NCBI GenBank assembly: GCA_938016265.1
Contig: CALLWB010000050.1
Span: 62,001-126,000 of the forward strand
DNA: 64,000 nt
Reading direction: 5' to 3'
DNA from: an uncultured Saprospiraceae bacterium
Lineage (GTDB): Bacteria > Bacteroidota > Bacteroidia > Chitinophagales > Saprospiraceae
Below, piece by piece: positions 40,750 through 50,483 of this stretch. The stretch's first letter is position 1. Each line of letters begins with the position of its first letter. Made by a program: the position numbers and the translations under genes. The notes beneath the pieces are model-generated. The model was not told the DNA's origin. It did not search any database and saw nothing but the letters and a program-made list of their open reading frames with translations.

Positions 40750-41862
40750 TTACAATACCTCCTTTAACGACTGCAAGCAATAATCTACATTTTCGCGGCG
40801 GGCGCTATAGCCCATCAGTCCGACACGCCAGAGTTTTCCAGCAAAATCGCCTAAGCCACCACCAACTTCCAAATTATAATCCTCCAACAACCGTTTTCTA
40901 ATAGGAGCTTCTTCCAACCCTTCGGGTAAGAATACGGCATTAAGTTGAGGCAATCGACAATCAGCAGGTACCAAGTAACTAAACCCTAAACCTTCCAGGC
41001 CGTCTCTTAAGACAACATGCATCTCCTGATGCCGATTCCACCGGTTTTCAAGACCTTCCTCCTTCAACATCAGCAAGGCTTCGTGCATCGAATATAGTGC
41101 ATTGACGGGAGCAGTATGGTGGTAGGATCGCTTCACACCTCCTCCCCAATATTGCATCACAAGCGTCAAATCAAGAAACCAACTTGCGACTTTTGTCTTT
41201 CGGTTTTTTATTGCTTCAACTGCCCTAGGGCTTATCGTGATTGGTGAAAGTCCGGGCGTACAGGACAGACACTTCTGACTACCAGAGTACACTGCATCCA
41301 TGCCCCATTCATCCACCAATGTCGGAATCCCTCCTAAGGAAGTTACCGTATCAACTATCGTAAGGCAGTCATACTCTTTTGCCAGTTTGCAGAGCGCTTT
41401 GGCGTCTGACTCTACCCCAGTCGAGGTTTCCGCATGTACAAAAGCCAGAATTTTGGAGTCGGGGTTTTCTTTTAGGGCGGCCTCTACTTTTTGAATGCTG
41501 ACTGGCTTGCCCCAATCATCCATTACCATGATCGCAGTTCCACCGTACCGCTCCACATTTTCTTTCATTCTGCCTCCAAATACACCGTTTTGGCAAACAA
41601 TTACCTTATCACCAGGTTCAATCAAATTGACAAAACAAGTTTCCATCCCAGCAGAACCAGGCCCTGACACGATCATGGTCAGTTCATTCTCTGTTTGGAA
41701 GGCGTATTTTGTCAGTTGTTTTACCTCATCCATCATACGGACAAACTCTGGGTCTAAATGCCCTATGGTGTGTCTCGACAACGCCTTCAATACTCTTGGG
41801 TCAATATCTGATGGCCCAGGACCGAGTAATCTTCTTTTTGGCGGGTCAAATTGTTGAATCAT
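40750..41862 (-). CDS. Class V aminotransferase, alanine-glyoxylate/serine-glyoxylate type
   Basis: 370 aa, PLP-dependent fold type I. The PLP lysine is K197 in SGSQKCLSCTPGLSPITI. Other family marks are LLGPGPSDIDPRVLKAL, TMIVSGPGSAGMETCF and FVHAETSTGVESDAKAL. These enzymes transfer an amino group to glyoxylate, or use serine as donor. The presence of a glyoxylate-forming operon 5 kb away fits but does not prove the substrate. It stands alone, 48 bp after pepP. Confidence 0.92.
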   Translation of the reverse strand: MIQQFDPPKRRLLGPGPSDIDPRVLKALSRHTIGHLDPEFVRMMDEVKQLTKYAFQTENELTMIVSGPGSAGMETCFVNLIEPGDKVIVCQNGVFGGRMKENVERYGGTAIMVMDDWGKPVSIQKVEAALKENPDSKILAFVHAETSTGVESDAKALCKLAKEYDCLTIVDTVTSLGGIPTLVDEWGMDAVYSGSQKCLSCTPGLSPITISPRAVEAIKNRKTKVASWFLDLTLVMQYWGGGVKRSYHHTAPVNALYSMHEALLMLKEEGLENRWNRHQEMHVVLRDGLEGLGFSYLVPADCRLPQLNAVFLPEGLEEAPIRKRLLEDYNLEVGGGLGDFAGKLWRVGLMGYSARRENVDYCLQSLKEVL

Positions 41863-41910
41863 TAGTTGTTATTGAGTTATTCAGTGTATTAGGTATTGAG
41901 TTATTAACAA

Positions 41911-43197
41911 CTATCCCATAAGCTCTTCGATTTCTTCAGCATCAATTGGGATATTGGCCATTAGGTCTACTGGATCCTTGCTAGTAATCAGAATATCATT
42001 TTCAAGTCGGATGCCGAGGTCTTCTTCAGGGATGTAGATGCCAGGTTCGCAAGTAAATACCATCCCTTCCTGGGTGTCGCAGTAGCGTTCCATCAGATCA
42101 TGGACGTCTAGTCCTAGATGATGGGAGGTGCCGTGCATGAAGTATTTTTTGTAGGCGGGCATTTTAGGGTCTTGTTTTTTTACATCATGTTTATCAATCA
42201 GCCCTAATTCGATCAGTTGTCCTTCCATTACTTTGCCGACTTCTTTGTGGTATTTTATCAGATTGGTGCCCGGTCGTAGCATATTGGTGGCTTCTTTCAT
42301 TACATGATGGACGGCGTTGTAAACTGCTTTTTGTCTATCTGTAAATTTTCCGCTCACAGGGATCGAACGACTGAGATCTGCCGTATAATTGGCGTACTCT
42401 GCGCCGAAATCCATCAATAGCACATCGCCCGGTTTGCACTGTAGATTGTTATCAATATAATGAAGTACACAAGCGTTTGCCCCACTCGCAACAATCGGAG
42501 TATAGCCGTGTCCGTTCGCCCGGTTGAATAGAAACTCATGGGTAATTTCTGCTTCGATTTGGTATTCCCAAACGCCAGGTTTTACAAAATTTAGTATTCT
42601 TCTGAATGCTTTTTCGGTAATGTTGCAGCAATGTTGCAGCAATTGGACTTCGTGTTTGCTCTTGATCATGGCCAGCTTTTTCATGATTGGCTGGGCACGG
42701 AGAATATTGTGTGCGGGGTATTGGCTTCGAATTTTCTGCGCAAAACGGTGGTCCCGAGTTTTAACGTCGGTTAAAAACCGATCATTCTCATTCAAATTAA
42801 GATAAATATTGTCTGCCAGATTGATCATCTCATTTAGCGGAGCATCCATATCGTCCAACCAGATTACTCTTTCGATCCCAGAGGTTTCTGTAGCCTCTTC
42901 TTTTGTATACTTATGTCCTTCCCAAACTGCAATGTGCTTGTTGGTTTTTTTAATGAATAACACCTCTTCAAACCCTTCTTTCACGCAATTTGGATAGATT
43001 ACAAGGACCGATTCCTCCTGATCAATTCCGCATAAATGAAACAAGTCTGAGTTTTGACGAAACGGAAAAAAACAATCTCCGTTCCTAGGCATCATATCAT
43101 TAGAATTGAAGATGGCAATCGAATTCGGCTTCATTTGCTCAACAAATCTTTTACGATTTAGAATGAACAATTCTTTATTGATTGGTTCGTATTTCAT
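41911..43197 (-). CDS. pepP: Xaa-Pro aminopeptidase (M24B)
   Basis: 428 aa. The N-terminal aminopeptidase-P domain has SIAIFNSNDMMPRNGDCFFP and FRQNSDLFHLCGIDQEESVL. The pita-bread catalytic domain has the two Asp in MDFGAEYANYTADLSRSIPV, His in HGTSHHLGLDVHD, and Glu residues in TCEPGIYI and GIRLENDIL. It removes N-terminal residues before proline and needs two metal ions. No signal peptide is present, so it is cytosolic. Confidence 0.95.
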   Translation of the reverse strand: MKYEPINKELFILNRKRFVEQMKPNSIAIFNSNDMMPRNGDCFFPFRQNSDLFHLCGIDQEESVLVIYPNCVKEGFEEVLFIKKTNKHIAVWEGHKYTKEEATETSGIERVIWLDDMDAPLNEMINLADNIYLNLNENDRFLTDVKTRDHRFAQKIRSQYPAHNILRAQPIMKKLAMIKSKHEVQLLQHCCNITEKAFRRILNFVKPGVWEYQIEAEITHEFLFNRANGHGYTPIVASGANACVLHYIDNNLQCKPGDVLLMDFGAEYANYTADLSRSIPVSGKFTDRQKAVYNAVHHVMKEATNMLRPGTNLIKYHKEVGKVMEGQLIELGLIDKHDVKKQDPKMPAYKKYFMHGTSHHLGLDVHDLMERYCDTQEGMVFTCEPGIYIPEEDLGIRLENDILITSKDPVDLMANIPIDAEEIEELMG

Positions 43198-43276
43198 ATT
43201 GTTATAAAGTTATTGAGTGTACTTGGTTGTTAAGTTGTTATGTAGTAAGTCGAATGTGTCCCTAGAAACTTAGTAA

Positions 43277-43819
43277 CTACTCTGCAAGTTGATAGATATC
43301 CTTGTAGTTTCGGCCAAACCCATCGTAATCTAAGCCATAGCCAATTACAAATTTGTTAGGAATTTCGAAGCCAACAAAGTCAATGGGTAAATCGTATTGT
43401 AGCGCATCTGGCTTGTAGAGCAGTGTGGCTAGAGAAATCGATTTGGGTTCTTGTTTTTGGAGAAGTGGGATAAATTCGCTCAATGTTTTTCCAGTATCAA
43501 CAATGTCTTCCAGAATAATCACTTCACGTCCCTTAAGGCCTCCCTCTTCCAGTCCTAGCAATTGGCGGACTTCACCGGAAGACTCCACGCCCTCATAACT
43601 GGCTAATTTTACAAAAGTTATCTCACAATCGAATTCCAGATGTTTGAATACATCTGCTGCAAACATAAACGCGCCATTTAAGATGGCCAGAAAAACAGGC
43701 TCTGTTCCTTCGTAGCGGGCTTTTAGTTTTTCGCAGAGTTCGTGGATGTGTGCTTCAATTTTTTGGTTTTCAATGAAAATTTTGAAGTATTTGTCTTTTA
43801 CTTTTACGGGAGCACTCAT
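43277..43819 (-). CDS. hpt: Hypoxanthine phosphoribosyltransferase
   Basis: 180 aa from MSAPVKVKDKYFKIFIENQK. The PRPP-binding motif is VIILEDIVDTGKTLSEF; the N-terminal LAILNGAFMFAADVF and FVKLASYEG also fit. It salvages hypoxanthine or guanine with PRPP. An in-frame start 57 bp upstream would add a hydrophobic, non-conserved segment (MHFLFFIFAHPITF) and would overlap a -7 box (43852-43859), so the shorter start is preferred. Confidence 0.94.
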   Translation of the reverse strand: MSAPVKVKDKYFKIFIENQKIEAHIHELCEKLKARYEGTEPVFLAILNGAFMFAADVFKHLEFDCEITFVKLASYEGVESSGEVRQLLGLEEGGLKGREVIILEDIVDTGKTLSEFIPLLQKQEPKSISLATLLYKPDALQYDLPIDFVGFEIPNKFVIGYGLDYDGFGRNYKDIYQLAE

Positions 43820-43851
43820 CGTTTTGCTTTTAATAAAGGTGATAGGATGTG

Positions 43852-43859
43852 CAAAAATA
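43852..43859 (-). promoter_or_regulatory. Candidate -7 element for hpt
   Basis: TATTTTTG on the minus strand, 32 bp before the chosen ATG. The closest TTTG upstream leaves only a 14-bp spacer, so the match is incomplete. Confidence 0.4.
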
Positions 43860-43914
43860 AAAAAAAGAAAGTGCAAAACCCTGAGTAGTTACTAACAAGG
43901 TAAAGCACTTTCTA
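43855..43914 (-). terminator. Terminator after the shorter glucosaminidase gene
   Basis: AGAAAGTGC (43866-43874) pairs perfectly with GCACTTTCT (43905-43913) around a 30-base loop. On the minus strand it is followed by TTTTTTTTATTTTT. The large loop lowers confidence, but the stem, T-run and position 54 bp after the stop fit. Confidence 0.55.
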
Positions 43915-43967
43915 TCGCACCCGGTTTGTTTCTGGAAAATGGGTGACCTATTTCCAGGCTTTCGGTA

Positions 43968-45155
43968 TTATTTTATTCGAAGTTTTTGCCCTCTTCTGAT
44001 CACATTGTCAGTCAATTGATTCAGCTGTTTGAGTTGATCTACGGAAATCTCATATTTGGTAGCAATTCCCCAAAGCGTTTCGCCCGATTGTACGGTGTGA
44101 AACTTTCCGGTGGCACTATTCCCTTGTTTGCCAATGCTTGGTTTTTTTGTGCTAGTTTTTGGTGGTTTGGTAGCTCTTTTTTTGGAAGCGAGTTGCGGGG
44201 TGGTTTTGGCTTTTTTCTTGAGTTGAATGACCGCACCGCTTGCTGGTTGCTGCCTAGCAGTGAGTTTATTTTTCTTGAGAAGAGAAGAGAGTTTTATACC
44301 ATATCGTTGACTAATGCTATACATGTCTTCGTTGCCATTCACTTTATGCGTCTTCTTATTTCCTCGGAAACCCGCCCTTTTAGGCTGCAGGAAGACCATA
44401 TCTTCAGGACGAAGTTTTTTCAAGCGGTTCAGGTCATTGTATTTCAATAATCGGCTTACAGGAATGTTATTTTTTCGAGCAATGGTTTTGTAGGAATCTC
44501 TTTTGCCGGCCTTTACTGTTTTGATACCATTAAAGATAAATATTTTGCCTGTTTCCGCATTTGGACTGCTGGTCGGGGTGGTTGGTTTTGTAGGAGTGGT
44601 CGTTGCTAATGGTGGACTCACTGGATTCATATTGTCCAATCGATAGAGGTTGTTCTCCTCAATGATTCGGATTAGTTTTTCTGGATACGTGGTGCTTGTG
44701 GCGTAGCCCGCTTGTTTTAGACCACGTGCCCACCGCCTGTAATCTGTTTTTTTATATTGGAATAGGAAAGCGTATCTACTATTGTTGTTCAAAAAATCAG
44801 AATGCGCTTTAAATGATTCGTCTGCACTTCCATATTTTCTGAAGCAGGAAGCGATGAGGTTTCCATTTTTATCTCGATCGTCGTCTTTTCTGTAGACGGT
44901 TGCTCCTTGCCATCGGCTACCGCATTTTATGCCGAAGTGATTATTGCCGTTTGTGGCTAGATAGCTGGTGCCGTCGGCAGACTCGAGTATGGCCTGCGCC
45001 ATTTTTATACTGGCAGGAACTCCAGCTCTAATCATCTCATCAATTGCAATATCTTGAAACTGACGGATATAACTTTCTCGGTCACGTGCGTCTGTCTGCA
45101 CAGCTATAAGCAGGCAGCAGATCCATAATAATTGATTGGCAGCAAGTTTTTTCAT
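43968..45155 (-). CDS. Exported glucosaminidase with three LysM domains
   Basis: 395 aa. The signal peptide (LLWICCLLIAVQTDA) ends near residue 23. Residues ~30-175 are a GH73-type glucosaminidase domain: MAQAILESADGTSYLA with catalytic E58, then GNNHFGIKCGSRW and the end of the domain at KLIRIIEENNLYRLD. Three LysM units follow (about 210-260, 270-315 and 345-395; the last is TVQSGETLWGIATKYEISVD), joined by basic linkers. It should cut peptidoglycan glycan strands during growth or division. It is a shorter paralogue of the gene at 46671-49313. Confidence 0.92.
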   Translation of the reverse strand: MKKLAANQLLWICCLLIAVQTDARDRESYIRQFQDIAIDEMIRAGVPASIKMAQAILESADGTSYLATNGNNHFGIKCGSRWQGATVYRKDDDRDKNGNLIASCFRKYGSADESFKAHSDFLNNNSRYAFLFQYKKTDYRRWARGLKQAGYATSTTYPEKLIRIIEENNLYRLDNMNPVSPPLATTTPTKPTTPTSSPNAETGKIFIFNGIKTVKAGKRDSYKTIARKNNIPVSRLLKYNDLNRLKKLRPEDMVFLQPKRAGFRGNKKTHKVNGNEDMYSISQRYGIKLSSLLKKNKLTARQQPASGAVIQLKKKAKTTPQLASKKRATKPPKTSTKKPSIGKQGNSATGKFHTVQSGETLWGIATKYEISVDQLKQLNQLTDNVIRRGQKLRIK

Positions 45156-45316
45156 GATTACGGTGATTAAGGTGAATTATTCTTAGTAAAAGACAAATGA
45201 TATGCCATCAGGGCAAATTCATGACCGTTATAACGGGATTCTGAGGGTTAAATTAGTTAAGGAAATATTAAATATTTACTAATAATAGTTACGTTTTTCA
45301 TACCTCGATTTTCAAA

Positions 45317-46588
45317 TTAAAAGGAAAACAACTCTTGTACTTCTTCGTAATAAGTTGACCATGTCCAGTTCGGCCCATCCCAAGGTGGATCGTATTGGTA
45401 GGTCATTTTTATATTGTAATAGACCATAAAAACCAGTAGTCCAGTTATCAATCTTCCGACCATCGGTTTTTGTTGGAGCAGATTCCCAACTTTAGCCAAA
45501 ACAAAACCCAGCGGCAAAGCAAGCAACGCGTAATATTCTACGTAAGACCTTGCTCCAAACGCTCCTCCAAACCACCAAGCCCACCAACTCGCAAAAATGT
45601 AAGTCGCCAGCATTAAAACTAACAATCGAATTCCGCCTTCCATTTTTCTGTTGATCGCCAACCATATCACCCCAAATACTGACACCAATACCAATGGACT
45701 ATAAACAAACAGCCCATTCTGAACACTAAACAAAACATTGGCAATCTGCGGGTTATTCCAGTTCGAAAACCCTTGATTTCCATAAGAATACAAGTAATAC
45801 TGACCACTCAAATAATACCAATATCCAATTTGAGGCAGTACAACCAAAAAGGCCATTACTGGAAAAAGCAAAAACTTAAAAAAGTGATTTTTAATAAATT
45901 GAAATCTGGCTTTTAGGTCCGAAATGGTATTCACATCATATCCTAAAACCAGGAAAGCAACAATAATATTTGTAGGCCTTATTAAAACAATGAAGGCGAG
46001 AATTATACTAGGAAACAAAAAATCCCGCCAACCAGATCTATCATAAACAATAGGCAATTTGTAAAGTAATGCCGCAAACAAAAAAAACGAATAAACATGA
46101 GACATTCCCAACTCCCCAACCGAGTAATAATAAAGATTCGTCCCTCCCCAAGTCAACAAGCAGGTAAAAAAAGAGACCCACCCTCCAAAATGTATCCGCA
46201 AAGAACTAAACAACAACCAAAGCCCAACCACCAAATAAAAAAGACCACCAACAATAAACAAACACTGATAAATCAAAGAATAACCATCCTGTGGATATCC
46301 CAACAAAGGAGTTAATGCGTGGGCAATCAAAAAAAATGGAGCCTGCAAAGCTGCCACGCCATAAGTATATCGGGTAGCCGTTTTTTGAGTGCCAGGAAAA
46401 TAATCATACCGACCTTTAGATCTTGTTCGAAATCCTTCAAAACCTCCATTCACAAACAGCGCAGGCAAATACAAATAATACCCTTCCGAATCGGTCATTG
46501 TAATTGGATGCATCTGCTTTGCATGGAAATTGAATCCTAGAAATAGAAGCCCACCTAAGAAGGATAATATGATTAATTTTTCTTTCAA
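45317..46588 (-). CDS. Polytopic membrane protein, GT-C glycosyltransferase-like
   Basis: 423 aa with about ten hydrophobic helices. The first periplasmic loop, directly after helix 1, has an acidic motif in TMTDSEGYYLYLPALF, as in GT-C transferases that use lipid-linked sugars. Later segments include ILAFIVLIRPTNIIVAFLV, a layout known from GT-C families such as GT39/GT87. No exact family was recognised, so sugar donor and acceptor are unknown. It lies between two wall hydrolase genes, 82 bp after the terminator-bearing end of the larger one. Confidence 0.7.
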   Translation of the reverse strand: MKEKLIILSFLGGLLFLGFNFHAKQMHPITMTDSEGYYLYLPALFVNGGFEGFRTRSKGRYDYFPGTQKTATRYTYGVAALQAPFFLIAHALTPLLGYPQDGYSLIYQCLFIVGGLFYLVVGLWLLFSSLRIHFGGWVSFFTCLLTWGGTNLYYYSVGELGMSHVYSFFLFAALLYKLPIVYDRSGWRDFLFPSIILAFIVLIRPTNIIVAFLVLGYDVNTISDLKARFQFIKNHFFKFLLFPVMAFLVVLPQIGYWYYLSGQYYLYSYGNQGFSNWNNPQIANVLFSVQNGLFVYSPLVLVSVFGVIWLAINRKMEGGIRLLVLMLATYIFASWWAWWFGGAFGARSYVEYYALLALPLGFVLAKVGNLLQQKPMVGRLITGLLVFMVYYNIKMTYQYDPPWDGPNWTWSTYYEEVQELFSF

Positions 46589-46600
46589 ATAGTAGGTTGG

Positions 46601-46641
46601 TTTTTAAAAAGAGCCGGCCGAAATAAGTACTTCGACCGGCT
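46601..46641 (-). terminator. Terminator after the long glucosaminidase gene
   Basis: AGCCGGTCGAA pairs with TTTCGGCCGGCT (one mismatch) around a short loop. On the minus strand it is followed by CTTTTTAAAAACC. It starts 30 bp after the stop. Confidence 0.75.
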
Positions 46642-46670
46642 ATTCAACTGATTACTAAAGATTCGCGTTC

Positions 46671-49313
46671 CTAGTCGATCAGTAATTCCTGGCCAACTTT
46701 GATATTGTTTGCTTCAATACCATTTCGCACCCGTATGCTTTGGATATCAACATCGTATCGGATGGCAAGACTGTAGAGGGTGTCCCCTACATCTACCATA
46801 TGCCGTCTTCCATAGTTACCTTCATCAACTCGTTGTGAAGCGGAAGCATAATAGTCAGTAGTAGTTGGTGCTGATGCCATTGCAATTGAGCCATTGTCGA
46901 CTCGTTCGGAATAAGTTGGCGCTTGAATTGTGGTTGTGGTTGTCGTTGTTGAACCTACTATCGGCGATGCCTCATAGGAAGGCACCGCTGTAGTAGTATT
47001 TGAAGTAGTGATGTGCTCGTTAGATTCTGTAGTTGCAGGAGTGACATGCTCATTGGATTCTATAACTGTTGGAGCAGTTGTTTCTGCCGTTCCTGAATAT
47101 ATTGTTTCGTAAATCGATGTATCGTGCTCTTTCGGAATGTTGTTTTCTACTACATCCGTGGTTGTGCTTGTCGCAGATGTCGGATTGGAGTCTACTGGTT
47201 TCGAAGCAGCTGGTTTTTTCCCAAACGGGACTTTTTTAGGCTGCCCATGCTCATCAATCACGATGTAATAATTTTCTTCAGAAACTAGATCTTCTCCAGT
47301 TACCGTAGTTGCTGTATTTGTTGACGCCTCTTCGGTAACTATTGGTGATTCTATTACCGTAGGCTCTTGATAAACTGTAGGCGTCTCCTCAATTGTTGGT
47401 GCTTCATAAACTGACGTCTCCACAATTGTTGTTGCTTCATAAACTGGCGTCTCCACAATTGATGGTGTTTCATAAACTGGTGTCTCCACAATAGCAGGGG
47501 CTGAATAAACAGGAGTCTCTACAACCGGAGCAGCAGGCACCTCTCCTGCATGAACAGTCGGCGAAGAATTATAAATCAACACCTTAGGCTCCTCCACCGC
47601 TACTTCTTCAACCGGAATCGAAGGCGCAGGAACTGGTGCTGTGATCACACTTGTACTATTCTCTACTGTATTTGTCTCAGGAATTTCCACAATTGCAGAC
47701 GCTTCCGGGACAGCCACAACAGGCGTTTCAACAACAATATTACTAGGAGCAGGAACTGCTTCTATTGACGTATTGGGCATAACTGGTTGTTGAACAGCAG
47801 GGCGCTTAGGTGCCTCGACTTGAGTGATCACTTCTGGCGCTTTTACCGTTTCTTTTTTGATTTCTGTAGTGCTGGCAGGAACTTCTGGAATTTGATCGGC
47901 TGGCAACTCTTTGGCTGTTTTTGTAGTTACCGCATCGTAAATTCTATTCTTGTCATTTTTTCTAGCGTCTTTAGATTTGTTTCTACCAGATTTGCTAAGT
48001 GTTGGTTTTTTAGGTTTTGGTTGTGGCTTAGGCTTAAACTTGTCGGTGATACTTGCTAAAGGGTTTCCTTTTGCTTCTGGCTTAGGCTCTTCTGCTTTCG
48101 GGTATTTCTTTGGTTTTTCTTCTACTGTTGGTTTTGCCGGTTTAGCTGGTTTTTCTGTTTCTATTTTTATTGGTTGAGTGACTCTTGTACCCTGTCTAAG
48201 GTCCGGTTTACGAGTGGTTTTTCCGCTAAGGTAAATTTTCTCTCCTACAGCAGGTTCCTCGGTCGTAGTCAATAAATTTCGTTGCTTTAAATTCTCCAAT
48301 TTGATACCATACAACTGTGCAATAACATACATGTTATCCTCTTCTTTCACTCGGTGGAAAGTTCTGGGCTCGCTGTATTTTCCTCGCTTTGGCTGAAGGT
48401 AGATATACTGATTGGTGACCAGTTCGTCTCCTTGTTTCAGGTCATTAAATTTTAATATTTTTGCTAGTGGAACATTATGTCGAGCGGCAAGATCTGAAGG
48501 TGTATCTCCATCCTTTGCGGACACCACTTTTACATCATTTACCTTAAAAACACCAGATTGGTATCCCTTAGGAAAACTAGGTCCGACGTGGGCAATTTCT
48601 GGCATGACCTCCTCTTCTACAGATACTGTAGGCAAGGGCTCTTCGATGGTCTCTATGATTCTTGGTTCTTCCACGATTACTGGAGGAGGAGGAGCTGGTG
48701 CTGGCGTGGGTGGTGGTGCTGGAGCCGCGACAGCAACTGGCTGCTTGTTGGTCATGTAATCATACTGGTGAAGATTGTTTTCCTCCACTACCCGAATGAG
48801 TTTGTCAGCATAAACAGGGTTCGTTGCATACCCTGCTGTCTTCAGACCACGTGCCCAACTGATGTAATCTTCCTTCGGAAAATTAAAAAGGAAGGCGTAT
48901 CGTTGTTTGCCCATTAGAAACTCGGTATGGTTTACATAAGATTCATAAGCAGACGAATACACCCGAAAGCAGGATCGGATCAGGTTTCCCTTCTTATCCC
49001 GATCATCATCTTTTAAGTAATATTCTCCACCATACCAATCTCCGTGGCATTTGATACCAAAGTGATTGTTGGCATAGCGAGCTAATTCGCTGTTTCCATA
49101 ACTGGACTCCAGGATTCCCTGTGCTAGTGTAATACTTGCAGGGATGCCACTACGGTCCATCTCGTCGATGGCCATGTTCTTGTAGGTTTCGATGTATTGA
49201 TCTACAGTCATTTTAATTTGTGCCGAAGCAAAATTGAATGAAAATAGAACAATGAGGCATAAAGCCAACAGCTTCGTGCTTAAGAAATAAACGTGTTTTT
49301 TCGATAAATGCAT
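46671..49313 (-). CDS. Long exported glucosaminidase with LysM domains and Pro/Thr/Val-rich linker
   Basis: 880 aa. A signal peptide (LLALCLIVLFSFNFASAQ) is followed by a GH73-type domain: ITLAQGILESSYGNSELA with catalytic E69, ANNHFGIKCHGDWYG. LysM-like units are near residues 265-315 and 325-370. Residues ~375-820 are a disordered linker rich in Pro, Glu, Val and Thr, including 11-residue repeats of the VETPVYEAPTI kind. A C-terminal LysM closes the protein (VDVGDTLYSLAIRYDVDIQS...VGQELLID). It is likely a cell-wall hydrolase with a long tether across the periplasm. Confidence 0.92.
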   Translation of the reverse strand: MHLSKKHVYFLSTKLLALCLIVLFSFNFASAQIKMTVDQYIETYKNMAIDEMDRSGIPASITLAQGILESSYGNSELARYANNHFGIKCHGDWYGGEYYLKDDDRDKKGNLIRSCFRVYSSAYESYVNHTEFLMGKQRYAFLFNFPKEDYISWARGLKTAGYATNPVYADKLIRVVEENNLHQYDYMTNKQPVAVAAPAPPPTPAPAPPPPVIVEEPRIIETIEEPLPTVSVEEEVMPEIAHVGPSFPKGYQSGVFKVNDVKVVSAKDGDTPSDLAARHNVPLAKILKFNDLKQGDELVTNQYIYLQPKRGKYSEPRTFHRVKEEDNMYVIAQLYGIKLENLKQRNLLTTTEEPAVGEKIYLSGKTTRKPDLRQGTRVTQPIKIETEKPAKPAKPTVEEKPKKYPKAEEPKPEAKGNPLASITDKFKPKPQPKPKKPTLSKSGRNKSKDARKNDKNRIYDAVTTKTAKELPADQIPEVPASTTEIKKETVKAPEVITQVEAPKRPAVQQPVMPNTSIEAVPAPSNIVVETPVVAVPEASAIVEIPETNTVENSTSVITAPVPAPSIPVEEVAVEEPKVLIYNSSPTVHAGEVPAAPVVETPVYSAPAIVETPVYETPSIVETPVYEATTIVETSVYEAPTIEETPTVYQEPTVIESPIVTEEASTNTATTVTGEDLVSEENYYIVIDEHGQPKKVPFGKKPAASKPVDSNPTSATSTTTDVVENNIPKEHDTSIYETIYSGTAETTAPTVIESNEHVTPATTESNEHITTSNTTTAVPSYEASPIVGSTTTTTTTIQAPTYSERVDNGSIAMASAPTTTDYYASASQRVDEGNYGRRHMVDVGDTLYSLAIRYDVDIQSIRVRNGIEANNIKVGQELLID
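47395..47535 (-). repeat. 33-bp tandem repeats coding for an 11-residue unit
   Basis: Units of 33 bp (for example GTCTCCACAATT starting at 47416 and 47449) recur four to five times. They encode VETPVYEAPTI-like residues in the linker of the long glucosaminidase. Such arrays may vary in copy number between strains. Confidence 0.75.
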
Positions 49314-49376
49314 ACTAATAGAATTTCATCTTCGGCTATGAAGCTTGCGCACTTCATAACACTTTAATAAAACACA

Positions 49377-49396
49377 GGGGGCAGTAAACTGCCCCC
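49377..49396 (-). terminator. Hairpin after the O-methyltransferase gene
   Basis: GGGGGCAG (49377-49384) pairs perfectly with CTGCCCCC (49389-49396) around TAAA. On the minus strand only TGTGTTTTATT follows, so the T-run is weak, but stem and position fit a terminator. Confidence 0.55.
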
Positions 49397-49504
49397 TATG
49401 GAACAACATTATTAGATGAATTGTATGCACGACGGGGTTGGATGCCCAGTCATGAATTGTTCTTTACTCTTTAACTCTGATTAAGTTGCGGTGATTGCGG
49501 TCCG

Positions 49505-50158
49505 CTATCTTACTCTTCTTGCGAGAAGCAATCCGTCCCTAACAGGAAGGAGAACATTCTCTACCCGATCGTCTTCCTGCACTTTTTTATTGAATGCAAT
49601 CATACTTTCAGTCTCTTTATCTTTTCGTTTTTCAAGTACTTTCCCACTCCAAAGCACATTATCTGTAAGGATAAATCCTCCAATGTTTACTTTGTCAATG
49701 ACCAGATCGTAATAAACTGCACTGGCAACTTTTTTGGCATCAATAAAAACAAGGTCGAACATCATATCTAACGTTGGGATAATTTCCACAGCGTCTCCGA
49801 TATGTAAATGAATCTGCTCCTTTTGAGGACATTCATCAAAATAACGTTGAGTGACAGATTCTAGTTCTTCGTTGATTTCAATTGTGTGCAATTGTCCGTT
49901 ATCTCTTAGGCCTTTTGCCAGACAGATAGCTGAATAACCGGTAAAAGTACCGATCTCAAGGACATTGTTTGGGAGTATCATGTAACTAATCATGCTTAGA
50001 ATTTGGCCCTGCAGATGACCTGCTACCATTCTTGGATGAAGTTGTTTTAAGTAGGTGTCCCTTTCTAAACGCATTAACAGTTCACTAGGAGCTGTTGTAT
50101 GTTTTTCTGCGTAAGAACTAACCTCTTTTGAAACACTGTTAAATTCATCCATCTTCAC
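49505..50158 (-). CDS. Class I SAM-dependent O-methyltransferase
   Basis: 217 aa of the caffeoyl-CoA/catechol O-methyltransferase-like family. Motif I is NVLEIGTFTGYSAICLAKGL. The metal and post-motif segments are HIGDAVEIIPTL and FDLVFIDAKK, followed by GGFILTDNVLWSGKV. The substrate is not predictable. It is monocistronic in appearance, with a G/C-rich hairpin behind it. Confidence 0.9.
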   Translation of the reverse strand: MKMDEFNSVSKEVSSYAEKHTTAPSELLMRLERDTYLKQLHPRMVAGHLQGQILSMISYMILPNNVLEIGTFTGYSAICLAKGLRDNGQLHTIEINEELESVTQRYFDECPQKEQIHLHIGDAVEIIPTLDMMFDLVFIDAKKVASAVYYDLVIDKVNIGGFILTDNVLWSGKVLEKRKDKETESMIAFNKKVQEDDRVENVLLPVRDGLLLARRVR

Positions 50159-50483
50159 ATAATCAGACCACCAAAGTACATAATCTTTTTTTCTGATAAA
50201 AGTGGTGTACTAGTGGTTTATTAACATTTGTTAAAATTTGAAATTGTTAATAACTTTTGGACTCCCAATAAATTTTTGATGTAAATCAACGACTTATAAA
50301 TGTGCAATAATATAACTTATCGTAAATTACATGTTAGTAACTTATCCACGTTTTACCCAAAAAAAAATTCCATGTAAAAGTATAATAGAAGTAAAATAAC
50401 AAAATGCGCTAATAACCAGCCACTTACATCCAAAAAAACGTGATTTTCAGTCGATTTTGCTAGGTTTTGGAGTGCTTTTTTTC
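50159..50483. other. Intergenic stretch between O-methyltransferase and DMT transporter
   Basis: 325 very A/T-rich bases. It should hold the O-methyltransferase promoter, but no full TTG/TAnnTTTG pair was found. No hairpin with a T-run and no reading frame of note was seen. Confidence 0.5.

Noticed and set aside
42617-42645. Short direct repeat ATGTTGCAGCA in pepP
   Set aside because: It encodes ordinary residues of the aminopeptidase (LQHCCNI) and is only two copies long.
48412-48917. Plus-strand frames rich in Gly/Ala opposite the long glucosaminidase
   Set aside because: They are complements of the Pro/Val-rich linker, with no credible start context or homology.
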